A DNA stretch of 64,000 nucleotides from Dyadobacter sp. 3J3 (GTDB lineage: Bacteria; Bacteroidota; Bacteroidia; Cytophagales; Spirosomataceae). This document shows positions 1 to 8,715 of the stretch, in pieces (within the stretch, counting starts at the first letter, position 1; every line of letters begins with the position of its first letter). The translations under genes were made by a program, and so were the position numbers. The notes beneath the pieces were generated by a model. That model searched no databases. It had not been told where the DNA came from and worked only from the letters and a program-made list of their open reading frames with translations. Where the stretch lies: contig NZ_VTOL01000004.1 of NCBI RefSeq assembly GCF_009801115.1, forward strand, positions 434,001-498,000, in the 5' to 3' direction.

Positions 1-61
1 CTACAACTTCGAGATATATATTAAAAACATTTTTCATAAACATATTTTTTTTTAAATGCTT

Positions 62-93
62 TTGATATTTATTAAAATATTTTATTAAGTTTG
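62..93 (+). promoter_or_regulatory. Predicted promoter of the susC/susD operon
   Basis: A Bacteroidota-type -7 box TAAGTTTG (TAnnTTTG) lies at 86-93, with a TTG (-33 element) at 62-64 and a 21-nt spacer. Transcription would start near position 100 and leave a leader of about 50 nt before the ATG at 154. This supports ATG 154 rather than the TTG at 91, which sits inside the promoter itself. Confidence 0.5.
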
Positions 94-153
94 TGCTGCA
101 TTATTTTTTTATTAAGAATTCTTGCTGTTCACCAAAAAACCTATTTACTCTCT

Positions 154-3100
154 ATGGGAAAAAATTTACTTAAGCTTATTGTCATGATTATGGTGATGAG
201 CGCTCCTGTTTTCGCTCAGACGATCACAGGAAAAATTTCCAGTGCACCTGACGGGCAATTGCTGCCAGGCGTTTCTGTACTTGTAAAAGGTACCACTTCA
301 GGTACTACCTCAGATGCCAGCGGGGCATTTAGTATCACGGCAACAGAAAAGAATACACTTGTTTTTTCTTTCATTGGTTATAAAACCCGTGAAGTTGTTG
401 TAGGAAATCAATCTGTCGTAGATGTTGCTTTGGAAGAAGATGCGTCGCAATTAAATGAAGTTGTTGTAACTGCACTTGGTATTCCTAAAGCAGAACGTGC
501 ATTGGGTTACGCTACGTCAACGATCAACAACGAATCTCTTGTGAAAACGGCATCTCCAAATTTTGCAACTGCATTGTACGGAAAGGCACCAGGTGTTACG
601 ATCAATGCTACTCCGGGTGGAGCAACCAGTGGTGTAAGTGTGAGTATTCGTGGTTTCAGTTCTATTTCAGGAAATACACAGCCTTTGCTTGTATTGGATG
701 GTGTGCCAATTCGTAACGGAGAATCAAGAAATACAGATTTCTGGGGTGATCAACGTATTCGTGGTAATGGTCTTTTGGACTTGAACCCGGCGGATATCGA
801 AACTATTACTGTTTTGAAAGGTGCATCCGCAGCGGCTTTGTACGGTTCTGAAGCAGTGAATGGCGTATTGTTGGTAACAACAAAAAGCGGAAAAGGCAAA
901 AAAGGATTTGGAGTGGATTTCAGCGCAAGTTACAACGTTGATAAAATCGCATACCTTCCAAGATACCAGAACGTAAGAGGTCCGGGATATCCATTGAATT
1001 ATAATAATGGTGGGCAGGATGCAGCCGGATTTATTTATTATGATACGGATGGAGACGGTACTAAAGAAACAAGAGGTTTGCTTAATGCAACGGTTAACTT
1101 TGGACCTAAATTTGATGGTCAGCCAGTTATGGCATTTGATGGTGTGGTCAGACCTTATTCTCCATCAAACAACAGCTATGCAAACTTGTTCCAGAATGCA
1201 AGCAGCTCAAATATTAACCTTGCAGTTTCAAAAGTGACTGACAATGCGAATGTTCGTTTTTCTTTCACACGTCAGGATAACGGAATGATCAGTTACGATT
1301 CGAAAAACAGCAAAAACATTGCTAACCTTAATTCGAGCTTTAAGACAGGTAAAAAATTAAAGACTGACATTACAGTAAACTTTGTAAATCAGCATACGCA
1401 CAACAGACCTTTCAAAGTAGATCGTATGATCAACAACTTTACAGGTATGATGAACCGTTTTGAGTCTGCTGACTGGTACTTCAACAAATATCAGACAAGC
1501 CAGGGATATAAATATGTTACGGCCGCTTCTGGTAACCCAAGTTTGACGCCAAATGAAAATATCAAATACAACGGTTTCAAAAGTGATATTGCTGATTATG
1601 TATGGAGCACGAGAAAAAATACATACGACGAATATAGCAACCGTATTATTGCAAGTTTGACCCAACACTGGGACATTACTCCGGAACTAAATTTAAGAGG
1701 TAGAATTGCAACTGATTTTACGTCTGAAAGAACAGAAGACAGACAAGCAACTGAAAAACCACTGGCATTTGGTTATTCCGGAGCATTTGGAATGAACAAC
1801 AACCTTTATAACAATGTCTTTGGTGAAGCTTTGCTTACCTACAAAAAGAAGTTGAACGAGGATATTACAGTTAATGTCATGGCCGGGTACAATGCGCGTA
1901 AAGAACTTACCACATTGGAAGGTCTGAGCACAAACGGAGGTTTGAGCACCGAAAATTTCTTTGACCTTTCGGCCGGCGTAAACAACCTGAACGGTTCTAA
2001 TTCCCGTATCAGATTCACAAGAGATGCTTATTTGGGAACTGTAAATTTCGATTATAAAAACTTTTTCTTTATCGAAGGAACTGTAAGAAGAGACCGTACA
2101 TCTACTTTGGCAAAAGGAAACAACTCATTTGTGTATCCATCTGTTAATACCAGCTTTGTTTTCACAGATGTATTTAACCTGCCATCGTTTTTCAGCTATG
2201 GTAAAGTAAGAGGTTCGTTTGGAGTTGTGGGTAACTATCCACAGACTTATCAGGCAAACGTTGCGTACCAACAAGGAAGTTTGCAAGTTCAGCAAACAGG
2301 CGGACAGTCTGTATTGTATACATACATGAATTCAAGTTATGGTAATGACAAAATCCGCCCTGAACAAAAACGTGAATTTGAATTCGGTTTGGAGACAAAA
2401 TTCTTTAATAACCGTATTGGTTTAGACATCTCTTATTACAACGCGCAGATCGTTGATCAGATCTTACCTTTATCGATTGCTTCATCGACTGGTGCAAGAT
2501 CAATCCTTGCTAACGTAGGAACTTTGAGAAATAAAGGTTTGGAAGTAGGCTTGAATTTTTCTCCGATACAAGGAAAAGGTTTGAACAGCTTCAACTGGGA
2601 TGTAGTTTTGAACCTTGCACAAAACACTAACAAAGTTGAAAAACTTGCTAATAATTCAACAGAATTGCTCCATGCCGATTTTGATGGTAATGCAGCTCAG
2701 TTGAGATCAGTTGTTGGTCGTCCGATGGGAGATATTTTTGTACACGGTATCCTTAAAAATGAAAAAGGAGAACAGGTTGTAGGGCCTAATGGTATTTATG
2801 CGCTTGATCCTAATTTTAAACAAGTAGGTAATGCAATGCCAAAGCTGACAGGTGGTTTGATCAATAACCTGAGCTACAAAAGTTTCAGCCTTGACATCGT
2901 AACCGATTTCAGAATGGGTGGATCAATCATGCCAACCGGTATCAACTGGATGACTTCAAGAGGTTTGACTAAGGAAAGTTTGACCGCAATGGATACAGAA
3001 CATGGCGGTTTGACTTATTATGTTGACGCGAATGGTAAAGGTGTTCAGACAACAGACGGAGTAGCTCCGAGTGGTGCTACAATTTATCATGACGGTATGC

Positions 3101-3480
3101 TGATGCAAGGTGTAACTTCAACAGGTGAAGCGAATACGAACGTTGTTTCTCAGGCTGTTTATTACAACAGTACTTACAACTGGGGTGGGCCGCAGTACAG
3201 TAGCTCTCGTTATGAATTGTATGTTAAGAAAAACAACTTCATTAAAATGAGAGAAATTTCTCTTGCATACAGATTGCCAGCTTTCATTGCACACAAAATC
3301 GGAACGCAGAATGTAACAGTATCTGTATTCGGGCGTAACCTGTTCTTCATTTACAGATCGATCAAAGATCTTGATGCTGAACAAACCAATGCAAGTACTA
3401 GATGGTATGAAAACGTGAATAACGCGGGTAACAACCCATCATTCCGTACCATGGGTGTTATGTTAAGAGCAAGCTTCTAA
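154..3480 (+). CDS. SusC/RagA-family TonB-dependent outer-membrane receptor
   Basis: Outer-membrane TonB-dependent transporter that would import an oligosaccharide or similar ligand together with the SusD lipoprotein encoded next. The frame is open from a TTG at 91, but ATG 154 gives a clean signal peptide (MGKNLLKLIVMIMVMSAPVFAQ region). A carboxypeptidase-regulatory-like beta domain follows (about residues 22-110, with the typical LPGVSVLVKGT and FSFIGYKT stretches), then the plug (NEVVVTALGI, LYGKAPGV, VSIRGFSS, PLLVLDGVPI, LKGASAAALYG) and a long beta-barrel ending in an aromatic terminal residue (MLRASF). At 1108 residues it has normal SusC length. It is 14 nt upstream of susD and surely co-transcribed with it. 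The transporter and GH13 enzyme downstream suggest sucrose or another alpha-glucoside as substrate; that is inference from context only. Confidence 0.95.
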   Translation: MGKNLLKLIVMIMVMSAPVFAQTITGKISSAPDGQLLPGVSVLVKGTTSGTTSDASGAFSITATEKNTLVFSFIGYKTREVVVGNQSVVDVALEEDASQLNEVVVTALGIPKAERALGYATSTINNESLVKTASPNFATALYGKAPGVTINATPGGATSGVSVSIRGFSSISGNTQPLLVLDGVPIRNGESRNTDFWGDQRIRGNGLLDLNPADIETITVLKGASAAALYGSEAVNGVLLVTTKSGKGKKGFGVDFSASYNVDKIAYLPRYQNVRGPGYPLNYNNGGQDAAGFIYYDTDGDGTKETRGLLNATVNFGPKFDGQPVMAFDGVVRPYSPSNNSYANLFQNASSSNINLAVSKVTDNANVRFSFTRQDNGMISYDSKNSKNIANLNSSFKTGKKLKTDITVNFVNQHTHNRPFKVDRMINNFTGMMNRFESADWYFNKYQTSQGYKYVTAASGNPSLTPNENIKYNGFKSDIADYVWSTRKNTYDEYSNRIIASLTQHWDITPELNLRGRIATDFTSERTEDRQATEKPLAFGYSGAFGMNNNLYNNVFGEALLTYKKKLNEDITVNVMAGYNARKELTTLEGLSTNGGLSTENFFDLSAGVNNLNGSNSRIRFTRDAYLGTVNFDYKNFFFIEGTVRRDRTSTLAKGNNSFVYPSVNTSFVFTDVFNLPSFFSYGKVRGSFGVVGNYPQTYQANVAYQQGSLQVQQTGGQSVLYTYMNSSYGNDKIRPEQKREFEFGLETKFFNNRIGLDISYYNAQIVDQILPLSIASSTGARSILANVGTLRNKGLEVGLNFSPIQGKGLNSFNWDVVLNLAQNTNKVEKLANNSTELLHADFDGNAAQLRSVVGRPMGDIFVHGILKNEKGEQVVGPNGIYALDPNFKQVGNAMPKLTGGLINNLSYKSFSLDIVTDFRMGGSIMPTGINWMTSRGLTKESLTAMDTEHGGLTYYVDANGKGVQTTDGVAPSGATIYHDGMLMQGVTSTGEANTNVVSQAVYYNSTYNWGGPQYSSSRYELYVKKNNFIKMREISLAYRLPAFIAHKIGTQNVTVSVFGRNLFFIYRSIKDLDAEQTNASTRWYENVNNAGNNPSFRTMGVMLRASF

Positions 3481-3494
3481 TTTTTAATTCGATT

Positions 3495-5096
3495 ATGAAA
3501 ATGAAAAAAATATCCTCATTAATATTAGCAGGGCTTTTGCTTGGTGCAGTGTCCTGTAAAGAATCGGATTTCACTGATTCCTATGCTGATCCGTCGAAGA
3601 TTGCTGAAACTACGGTTGAAAAACAATTCACTGGTTTTTTACAATCCACAAAAGATTATATCCTGCCGGGATATACCAATTATTTCGTAGCGTTGCGCAC
3701 TTCGATCAATCATTACAATCAGGTTACAGGTTGGATCAATGATTCGGGACAATACATTCCAGGTTCTTCGGGTACAGAAGCAGTGTGGTTTAATTATTAC
3801 AACATGTTGGCTCAATACCGTGAGCTGCAAAAAGTATATAATTCTAAAACAGCTGCGGAACAAGCTGACCGTAAGTTCTTCATGACTGTTGCTACCATCT
3901 ATTTGTACGATCAGACAGAAAGAATGGTCGACCTTTTTGGTGCTATTCCTTTCACTGAGGCTGGTATGGTAAGTATCAAAGGTGGTGATTATGCTAACTC
4001 TTTGGCAAAATTTGATGATCCGCAGACGCTTTATACCCTGATGCTTGATGACTTGAAGAGCATTTCGGCAGAATTGAACGCAACAACAATTAATGCGGGA
4101 TACCTTAAATCTTTCCAGACTCAGGATTTCTTCAACAAAGGTGATCTTACTGCCTGGAAACGTTACAGCAACTCCCTTCGTTTGAGAATGTTGAACCGTG
4201 TTTCTGGTGTTGAGGCTTTCAAATCAAGATCTGCTACTGAAATGGCTGAGATTTTGGGTAATGCTACAACATATCCAATTGTTACTACCAATGATCAGAA
4301 TATCCAGATCAATGTATTCAGTATAAATTCGGATATTAACTCCAAAGGTTTCCAGGATGGGATTGCTTCGGGTGGAACCTGGTATGGCAACACAGCGGGT
4401 AAAAAGATGATTGATTTCATGAATACGAATTCAGATCCACGTTTGCCAATTCTTTTTGAACCAGGTGCAAGCGCAGCGGGAAAATACATTGGTATTGATC
4501 CAACAGCAACTTCCGCAGTTCAAACTGCACTTTCAAATGCAGGACAGGTTGCGATTTACAACCGTTATGTTACAAGCCACAACCAGTTTTTTCCAGGTGT
4601 GATTATTAATGCAGCGGAAGTGAGCCTGATTAAATCGGAATATTATTTGAGAATTGGAAACGATGCTTCTGCTAAGGCTGCATATGAATCAGCGATTTCT
4701 CTTTCGACCAAATTCTATAATGGAATTCTGGCAGTGAGTAATGCAACAGGTGTAAACGTTGCACCAGCTCCGGCTACGGATGCTTCCATCACGGCTTACA
4801 TTGCCCTAGATGCAGTAAACTGGGATAAAGCAACGTCAAGCACTGCAAAACTTGCTTTGATTGCTACGCAAAAATGGCTTCATTTCAACCTTGTTCAGCC
4901 TTACGAAAACTGGGCAGAAACACGCAGACTTGATCTTCCAACATTTACTTTCCAGGTTGACAATGCAAATAACCAGACTTTGCCTCCTGTAAAATGGACG
5001 ATACCAAGTAATGAGATTTCTTACAATGCGAATAACTATTCAGCGGTAAGAGACCAGGATAAACTTACTACCAAAATTTTCTGGGACGTAAAATAG
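3495..5096 (+). CDS. SusD/RagB-family nutrient-binding lipoprotein
   Basis: Surface lipoprotein that caps the SusC barrel and binds the substrate. The N-terminus is a lipoprotein signal peptide ending in the lipobox LGAVSC (Cys at residue 21), followed by an acidic stretch as in surface-exported Bacteroidota lipoproteins. The 533-residue length and the helical, TPR-like N-terminal half (VATIYLYDQTERMVDLFGAIPFTEA) and the C-terminal Asn/Trp-rich part (YENWAETRRLD, DQDKLTTKIFWDVK) fit the SusD-like_2 (PF12771) group better than classical starch SusD. It directly follows the susC gene and is followed by a strong terminator, so the pair forms a two-gene operon. Confidence 0.93.
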   Translation: MKMKKISSLILAGLLLGAVSCKESDFTDSYADPSKIAETTVEKQFTGFLQSTKDYILPGYTNYFVALRTSINHYNQVTGWINDSGQYIPGSSGTEAVWFNYYNMLAQYRELQKVYNSKTAAEQADRKFFMTVATIYLYDQTERMVDLFGAIPFTEAGMVSIKGGDYANSLAKFDDPQTLYTLMLDDLKSISAELNATTINAGYLKSFQTQDFFNKGDLTAWKRYSNSLRLRMLNRVSGVEAFKSRSATEMAEILGNATTYPIVTTNDQNIQINVFSINSDINSKGFQDGIASGGTWYGNTAGKKMIDFMNTNSDPRLPILFEPGASAAGKYIGIDPTATSAVQTALSNAGQVAIYNRYVTSHNQFFPGVIINAAEVSLIKSEYYLRIGNDASAKAAYESAISLSTKFYNGILAVSNATGVNVAPAPATDASITAYIALDAVNWDKATSSTAKLALIATQKWLHFNLVQPYENWAETRRLDLPTFTFQVDNANNQTLPPVKWTIPSNEISYNANNYSAVRDQDKLTTKIFWDVK

Positions 5097-5117
5097 TCTG
5101 AGTTTCATTCAATAGTG

Positions 5118-5169
5118 CATAAAGCGGAAAAGCGGATCATTTGATTCGCTTTTCCGCTTTATTTTTTTG
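5118..5169 (+). terminator. Rho-independent terminator of the susCD operon
   Basis: Inverted repeat with arms AAAGCGGAAAAGCG and CGCTTTTCCGCTTT around a short loop, followed by an ATTTTTTT tract, 25 nt after the susD stop codon. The stem is 14 bp and perfect. Confidence 0.9.
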
Positions 5170-5291
5170 CTGTTTTACTGGTTTTAGGATAAAACCAATA
5201 GCCCGTTTTTGTTTTTCAAATAAGACGGATATAATGTTTAGGTAATCATTCAATCTGATAATATTTTCCTTTTTTCTTTATAAAACAATAC

Positions 5292-5299
5292 TACATTTG
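5292..5299 (+). promoter_or_regulatory. Possible -7 promoter element of the transporter/amylosucrase genes
   Basis: TACATTTG matches TAnnTTTG and would place a start site about 10 nt before the ATG at 5316. No convincing -33 TTG is seen at the right distance, so the call rests on one element and on its position after the susCD terminator. Confidence 0.35.
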
Positions 5300-5315
5300 A
5301 AGAAAAAACGATGAA

Positions 5316-6656
5316 ATGAAATTTTACAAGCCGCAGTTGTCTTTTGGCCAGATCATTAATATGAATTTTGGCTTTTTTGGTTTGCAGTATAGTTTTGGCT
5401 TGCAGCAAGCAAATATGAGCCCCATTTATTCCTACCTCGGAGCTGATGAAAGCAGCCTTCCGTTACTCTGGCTTGCCGGGCCTATGACCGGTTTGATCGT
5501 GCAGCCTATTATCGGTGCGCTTAGTGACAAAACCATTACAAAATGGGGGCGGAGGACGCCTTATTTTTTGATTGGTGCGGTACTTTGCAGCCTTTCTTTA
5601 TTGATCATGCCGTTCAGCAGCTCTGTATGGATGGCAGCAAGTGTGCTTTGGATACTAGATGCTTCCAATAATGTTACACAAGAACCTTACCGCGCTTTTG
5701 TCAGTGACAAGCTCGATAAAAGTCAGCATTCACTTGGCTTCCTGACACAAAGTGCTTTTACAGGTTTAGGGCAAACGCTTTCCTATCTGACTCCCTTTTT
5801 ACTGATCAATTTTTTCGCCGTTTCTGAATCCGGTAAAATTGGCCGTATCCCAACTTCAACCTTACTGGCGTTTTTAATCGGTGGGGTAGTTTCGATTACC
5901 TCTATTTTGTGGACATTAAAAACAACCAAAGAAATCCCGCTTACTGATGAGGAAAAAGCAAAAATAAGAGCATCTCCAGCCGGGGTTTCTTCCACGTTCA
6001 GCGAAATATTTGAAGCCATGCGGGAAATGCCGCTGACCATGAAATTGATGGCACCCATGATGCTTTTTAGCTGGTATGGTATGTTTATTTACTGGCAATA
6101 TATCGCCAAATGCGTATCACAAACTTTATACGGTACCATTGATTCTGAAAGTCCGCTATTTCGGAAGGCTGAAATCTGGGTGGGGCCGATGGGCGCTTTT
6201 TACAACGCAGTAGCTTTTGTTTCCGCTTTTGGACTTGCGTGGCTTGCCAAAAAATATGGACCAAAATATTTGCACGGTTTTTGTATGTTAATGGCCGGGA
6301 TCGGGCTGATTTCGTTACCTTCTATTCATAATAAATATCTTCTTTTTATTCCCATGATAGGCATGGGTTTGTCATGGGCGAGTATGATGGGAAATCCTTA
6401 TATCATGCTGGCAGGAAGTATTCCACCCGAACGGACGGGCGTTTATATGGGGATTTTTAATATGTTTATTGTTATACCAATGTTATTGGAAACATTTACA
6501 TTGCCGATGTATTATGAATCTTTGCTGGGCAATAATCCTGTAAATGCGATAAGACTTGCCGGTATTTTACTCGTCCTGGCGGCGCTTTCGGTATCGTTTA
6601 TAAAAATAAAAAAAGGTAGCAACGCTGAAACAGAATTCAGGGGATCTGCACATTAA
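5316..6656 (+). CDS. MFS sugar transporter, SUT/SLC45-like (GPH group)
   Basis: Inner-membrane sugar symporter of the major facilitator superfamily, 446 residues with about 12 hydrophobic segments. Near residue 75 it has WGRRTPYF, the counterpart of the RWGRR motif of plant sucrose transporters and SLC45 proteins, and the N-terminal segment FGFFGLQYSFGLQQANMSPIY is typical of the bacterial sucrose/maltose members. It has its own upstream gap after the susCD terminator and lies 69 nt before the GH13_4 gene, so the two are probably one transcript. A role bringing sucrose or maltose into the cytoplasm for the downstream enzyme is inferred. Confidence 0.85.
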   Translation: MKFYKPQLSFGQIINMNFGFFGLQYSFGLQQANMSPIYSYLGADESSLPLLWLAGPMTGLIVQPIIGALSDKTITKWGRRTPYFLIGAVLCSLSLLIMPFSSSVWMAASVLWILDASNNVTQEPYRAFVSDKLDKSQHSLGFLTQSAFTGLGQTLSYLTPFLLINFFAVSESGKIGRIPTSTLLAFLIGGVVSITSILWTLKTTKEIPLTDEEKAKIRASPAGVSSTFSEIFEAMREMPLTMKLMAPMMLFSWYGMFIYWQYIAKCVSQTLYGTIDSESPLFRKAEIWVGPMGAFYNAVAFVSAFGLAWLAKKYGPKYLHGFCMLMAGIGLISLPSIHNKYLLFIPMIGMGLSWASMMGNPYIMLAGSIPPERTGVYMGIFNMFIVIPMLLETFTLPMYYESLLGNNPVNAIRLAGILLVLAALSVSFIKIKKGSNAETEFRGSAH

Positions 6657-6725
6657 ATTTAATACCGGCATCTTTGAACTGACGAAAGAAAAAGTGATTT
6701 TCGTTTGGGATTTAATAAGTACATT

Positions 6726-8669
6726 ATGAATAATAAATATGGTGTCAACGCGCTTTTCGATGCGGTTCAAAACAAAAATCTGGATATAGCCGGCGTTGAC
6801 AAAAAGTTTTATACCAAACTTGCGCTAAATGCAGGTGAAATAAGAGACCTGTACACGCAGCTTTATGCCGGTCATCCGGGATATGAAGAGAATTTCATCA
6901 AACTTATCGAAGTTCTGATTTCTACACATCTGGAACGTTCCCAGGATTTAAAAAACCGGGATAACGCGAAAGATGAAAACTGGTATCTCAGTAATGACCT
7001 CGCAGGTATGAGTTTGTATGTTGACCTCTTCCATGATAATCTGGCTAAAATGCCAGAAAAACTTGATTATTTGCTTGATCTCGGTGTCAATTTTCTCCAT
7101 TTGATGCCGGTTTTTGAAAGTCCCGCCAACGAAAGCGACGGCGGTTATGCCGTTTCCAATTTCAGAAAGGTTGATAAAAGATTTGGTAGTATTGCTGACT
7201 TGAAGAAAGTAAGAGAAAAAATGCATGAAAAGGATATGTCCATCATGCTGGATATCGTACTGAATCATACTTCCCGCCAACATGAATGGGCAGAAAAAGC
7301 AAGATCGGGAAATAAGGAGTATCAGGATTATTTTTATTTTTTCGATGACAGGACTGTTCCTGATCAATACGAACAAAATATGCCTGAAATTTTCCCTGAG
7401 AGCTCACCAGGAAATTTCACCTGGATCGAGGAATGTCAGAAATGGGTCATGACGGTTTTTCATCAGTATCAGTGGGATCTCAATTATACCAATCCAAAGG
7501 TATTGGTTGAAATGCTGGATAATGTACTTTTTTATGCAAATCTTGGTGTGGATGTGCTTCGGATCGATGCGCCTGCTTTTTTGTGGAAACAGATCGGGAC
7601 CAATTGCCAGAATTTACCTCAGGCACACATTATTCTTCAATTGATAAAACAATGCGTTCAGGTTGCCGCGCCCGGAATGGCTTTGCTTGGTGAGGCCATT
7701 GTAGCGCCCGCTGCGATCATGAAATATTTTGGAGAAGGCCGTTATCAAGGCAGAGAATGTGATTTTGCATACAATGCAACACAAATGGCGCTGCAATGGG
7801 ATGCACTGGCAACGGGTCAGGTTTCGGTGATGTTATCGGCACAACCTGTTTTGGCTGAGAAACCATTTGGTACAACCTGGATTACCTACACACGCTGCCA
7901 CGATGATATCGGTCTGGGTTACGACGATTATATGATTGAAAGCGCGGGTTATAATAGCTATGAACACAGAAAATATTTAAAGGAATATTTCTCAGGAAGT
8001 TTTCCCGGTTCTCCGGCAACGGGTGCGCTGTTTTCAGTCAATCCGAAAACACAGGATGCGCGGATCAGCGGAACCCTCGCCTCTTTGTGCGGACTGGAAA
8101 AAGCGATAAAAGAAAATAATCAGGGAAATATTACATTGTCGATTCAAAAGATTATTTTGATGCAGGCAAACAGTTTCTTTTTGGGGGGATTGCCTATGCT
8201 ATTTTATGGCGATGAGGCGGGTTATACCAATGATTATTCCTACCTGAATGATCCTGGAAAAAGCTATGATAATCGCTGGATGCACAGGCCTGTGATCGAT
8301 TGGGATAAGAATGAGAAGACAAAATCCGCAGGAACTATCGAAAACAGGGTTTATGAAGCGACTAAAAAATTGCTGACTATTCGTAAAAAGTTGACAGTTG
8401 TGGCGGATTATAAAAATACCAAATGGCTAACGCGCCAGAATATCCATGTAGCTGGATTTGTAAGAAACGGCAACGGGAAAAATTTATATTGCATCTTTAA
8501 TTATAGTCAGGACAGTGCATATTTGACCTGGTATGCTTTCAAGCAAAATGGATTTATTCCGACAAAATTATACGATCATTGGCGGGAGGAATATTTCCAG
8601 GTAGGGCATGATGAAAACTATCTCGTTCTGGATCCTTACGCTTTTTATCTGTTTGAAACGGTAGAATAG
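6726..8669 (+). CDS. Amylosucrase / sucrose hydrolase, GH13 subfamily 4
   Basis: Glycoside hydrolase family 13 enzyme that splits sucrose and either builds an alpha-glucan (amylosucrase) or hydrolyses it (sucrose hydrolase). The four GH13 regions are visible: DIVLNHTS (I), DVLRIDAPAF with the nucleophile Asp (II), LLGEAIV with the acid/base Glu (III) and CHDDIGL with the transition-state Asp (IV). The N-terminal helical region (about residues 1-95) and the total of 647 residues match amylosucrases. The frame is open from a TTG at 6705, but ATG 6726 is preferred. No signal peptide, so cytosolic, which fits import of intact sugar by the preceding transporter. Sequence reading alone cannot separate polymerase from hydrolase activity. 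Confidence 0.87.
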   Translation: MNNKYGVNALFDAVQNKNLDIAGVDKKFYTKLALNAGEIRDLYTQLYAGHPGYEENFIKLIEVLISTHLERSQDLKNRDNAKDENWYLSNDLAGMSLYVDLFHDNLAKMPEKLDYLLDLGVNFLHLMPVFESPANESDGGYAVSNFRKVDKRFGSIADLKKVREKMHEKDMSIMLDIVLNHTSRQHEWAEKARSGNKEYQDYFYFFDDRTVPDQYEQNMPEIFPESSPGNFTWIEECQKWVMTVFHQYQWDLNYTNPKVLVEMLDNVLFYANLGVDVLRIDAPAFLWKQIGTNCQNLPQAHIILQLIKQCVQVAAPGMALLGEAIVAPAAIMKYFGEGRYQGRECDFAYNATQMALQWDALATGQVSVMLSAQPVLAEKPFGTTWITYTRCHDDIGLGYDDYMIESAGYNSYEHRKYLKEYFSGSFPGSPATGALFSVNPKTQDARISGTLASLCGLEKAIKENNQGNITLSIQKIILMQANSFFLGGLPMLFYGDEAGYTNDYSYLNDPGKSYDNRWMHRPVIDWDKNEKTKSAGTIENRVYEATKKLLTIRKKLTVVADYKNTKWLTRQNIHVAGFVRNGNGKNLYCIFNYSQDSAYLTWYAFKQNGFIPTKLYDHWREEYFQVGHDENYLVLDPYAFYLFETVE

Positions 8670-8678
8670 TGAGTATCG

Positions 8679-8706
8679 AACCCGGATTTATACTCCGGGT
8701 TTTTTA
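8679..8706 (+). terminator. Rho-independent terminator after the GH13 gene
   Basis: Arms AACCCGGA and TCCGGGTT, followed by a T-rich tract, 9 nt after the stop codon. It also lies just beyond the 3' end of the convergent FG-GAP gene. Confidence 0.85.
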
Positions 8707-8715
8707 TTGAAAAAC

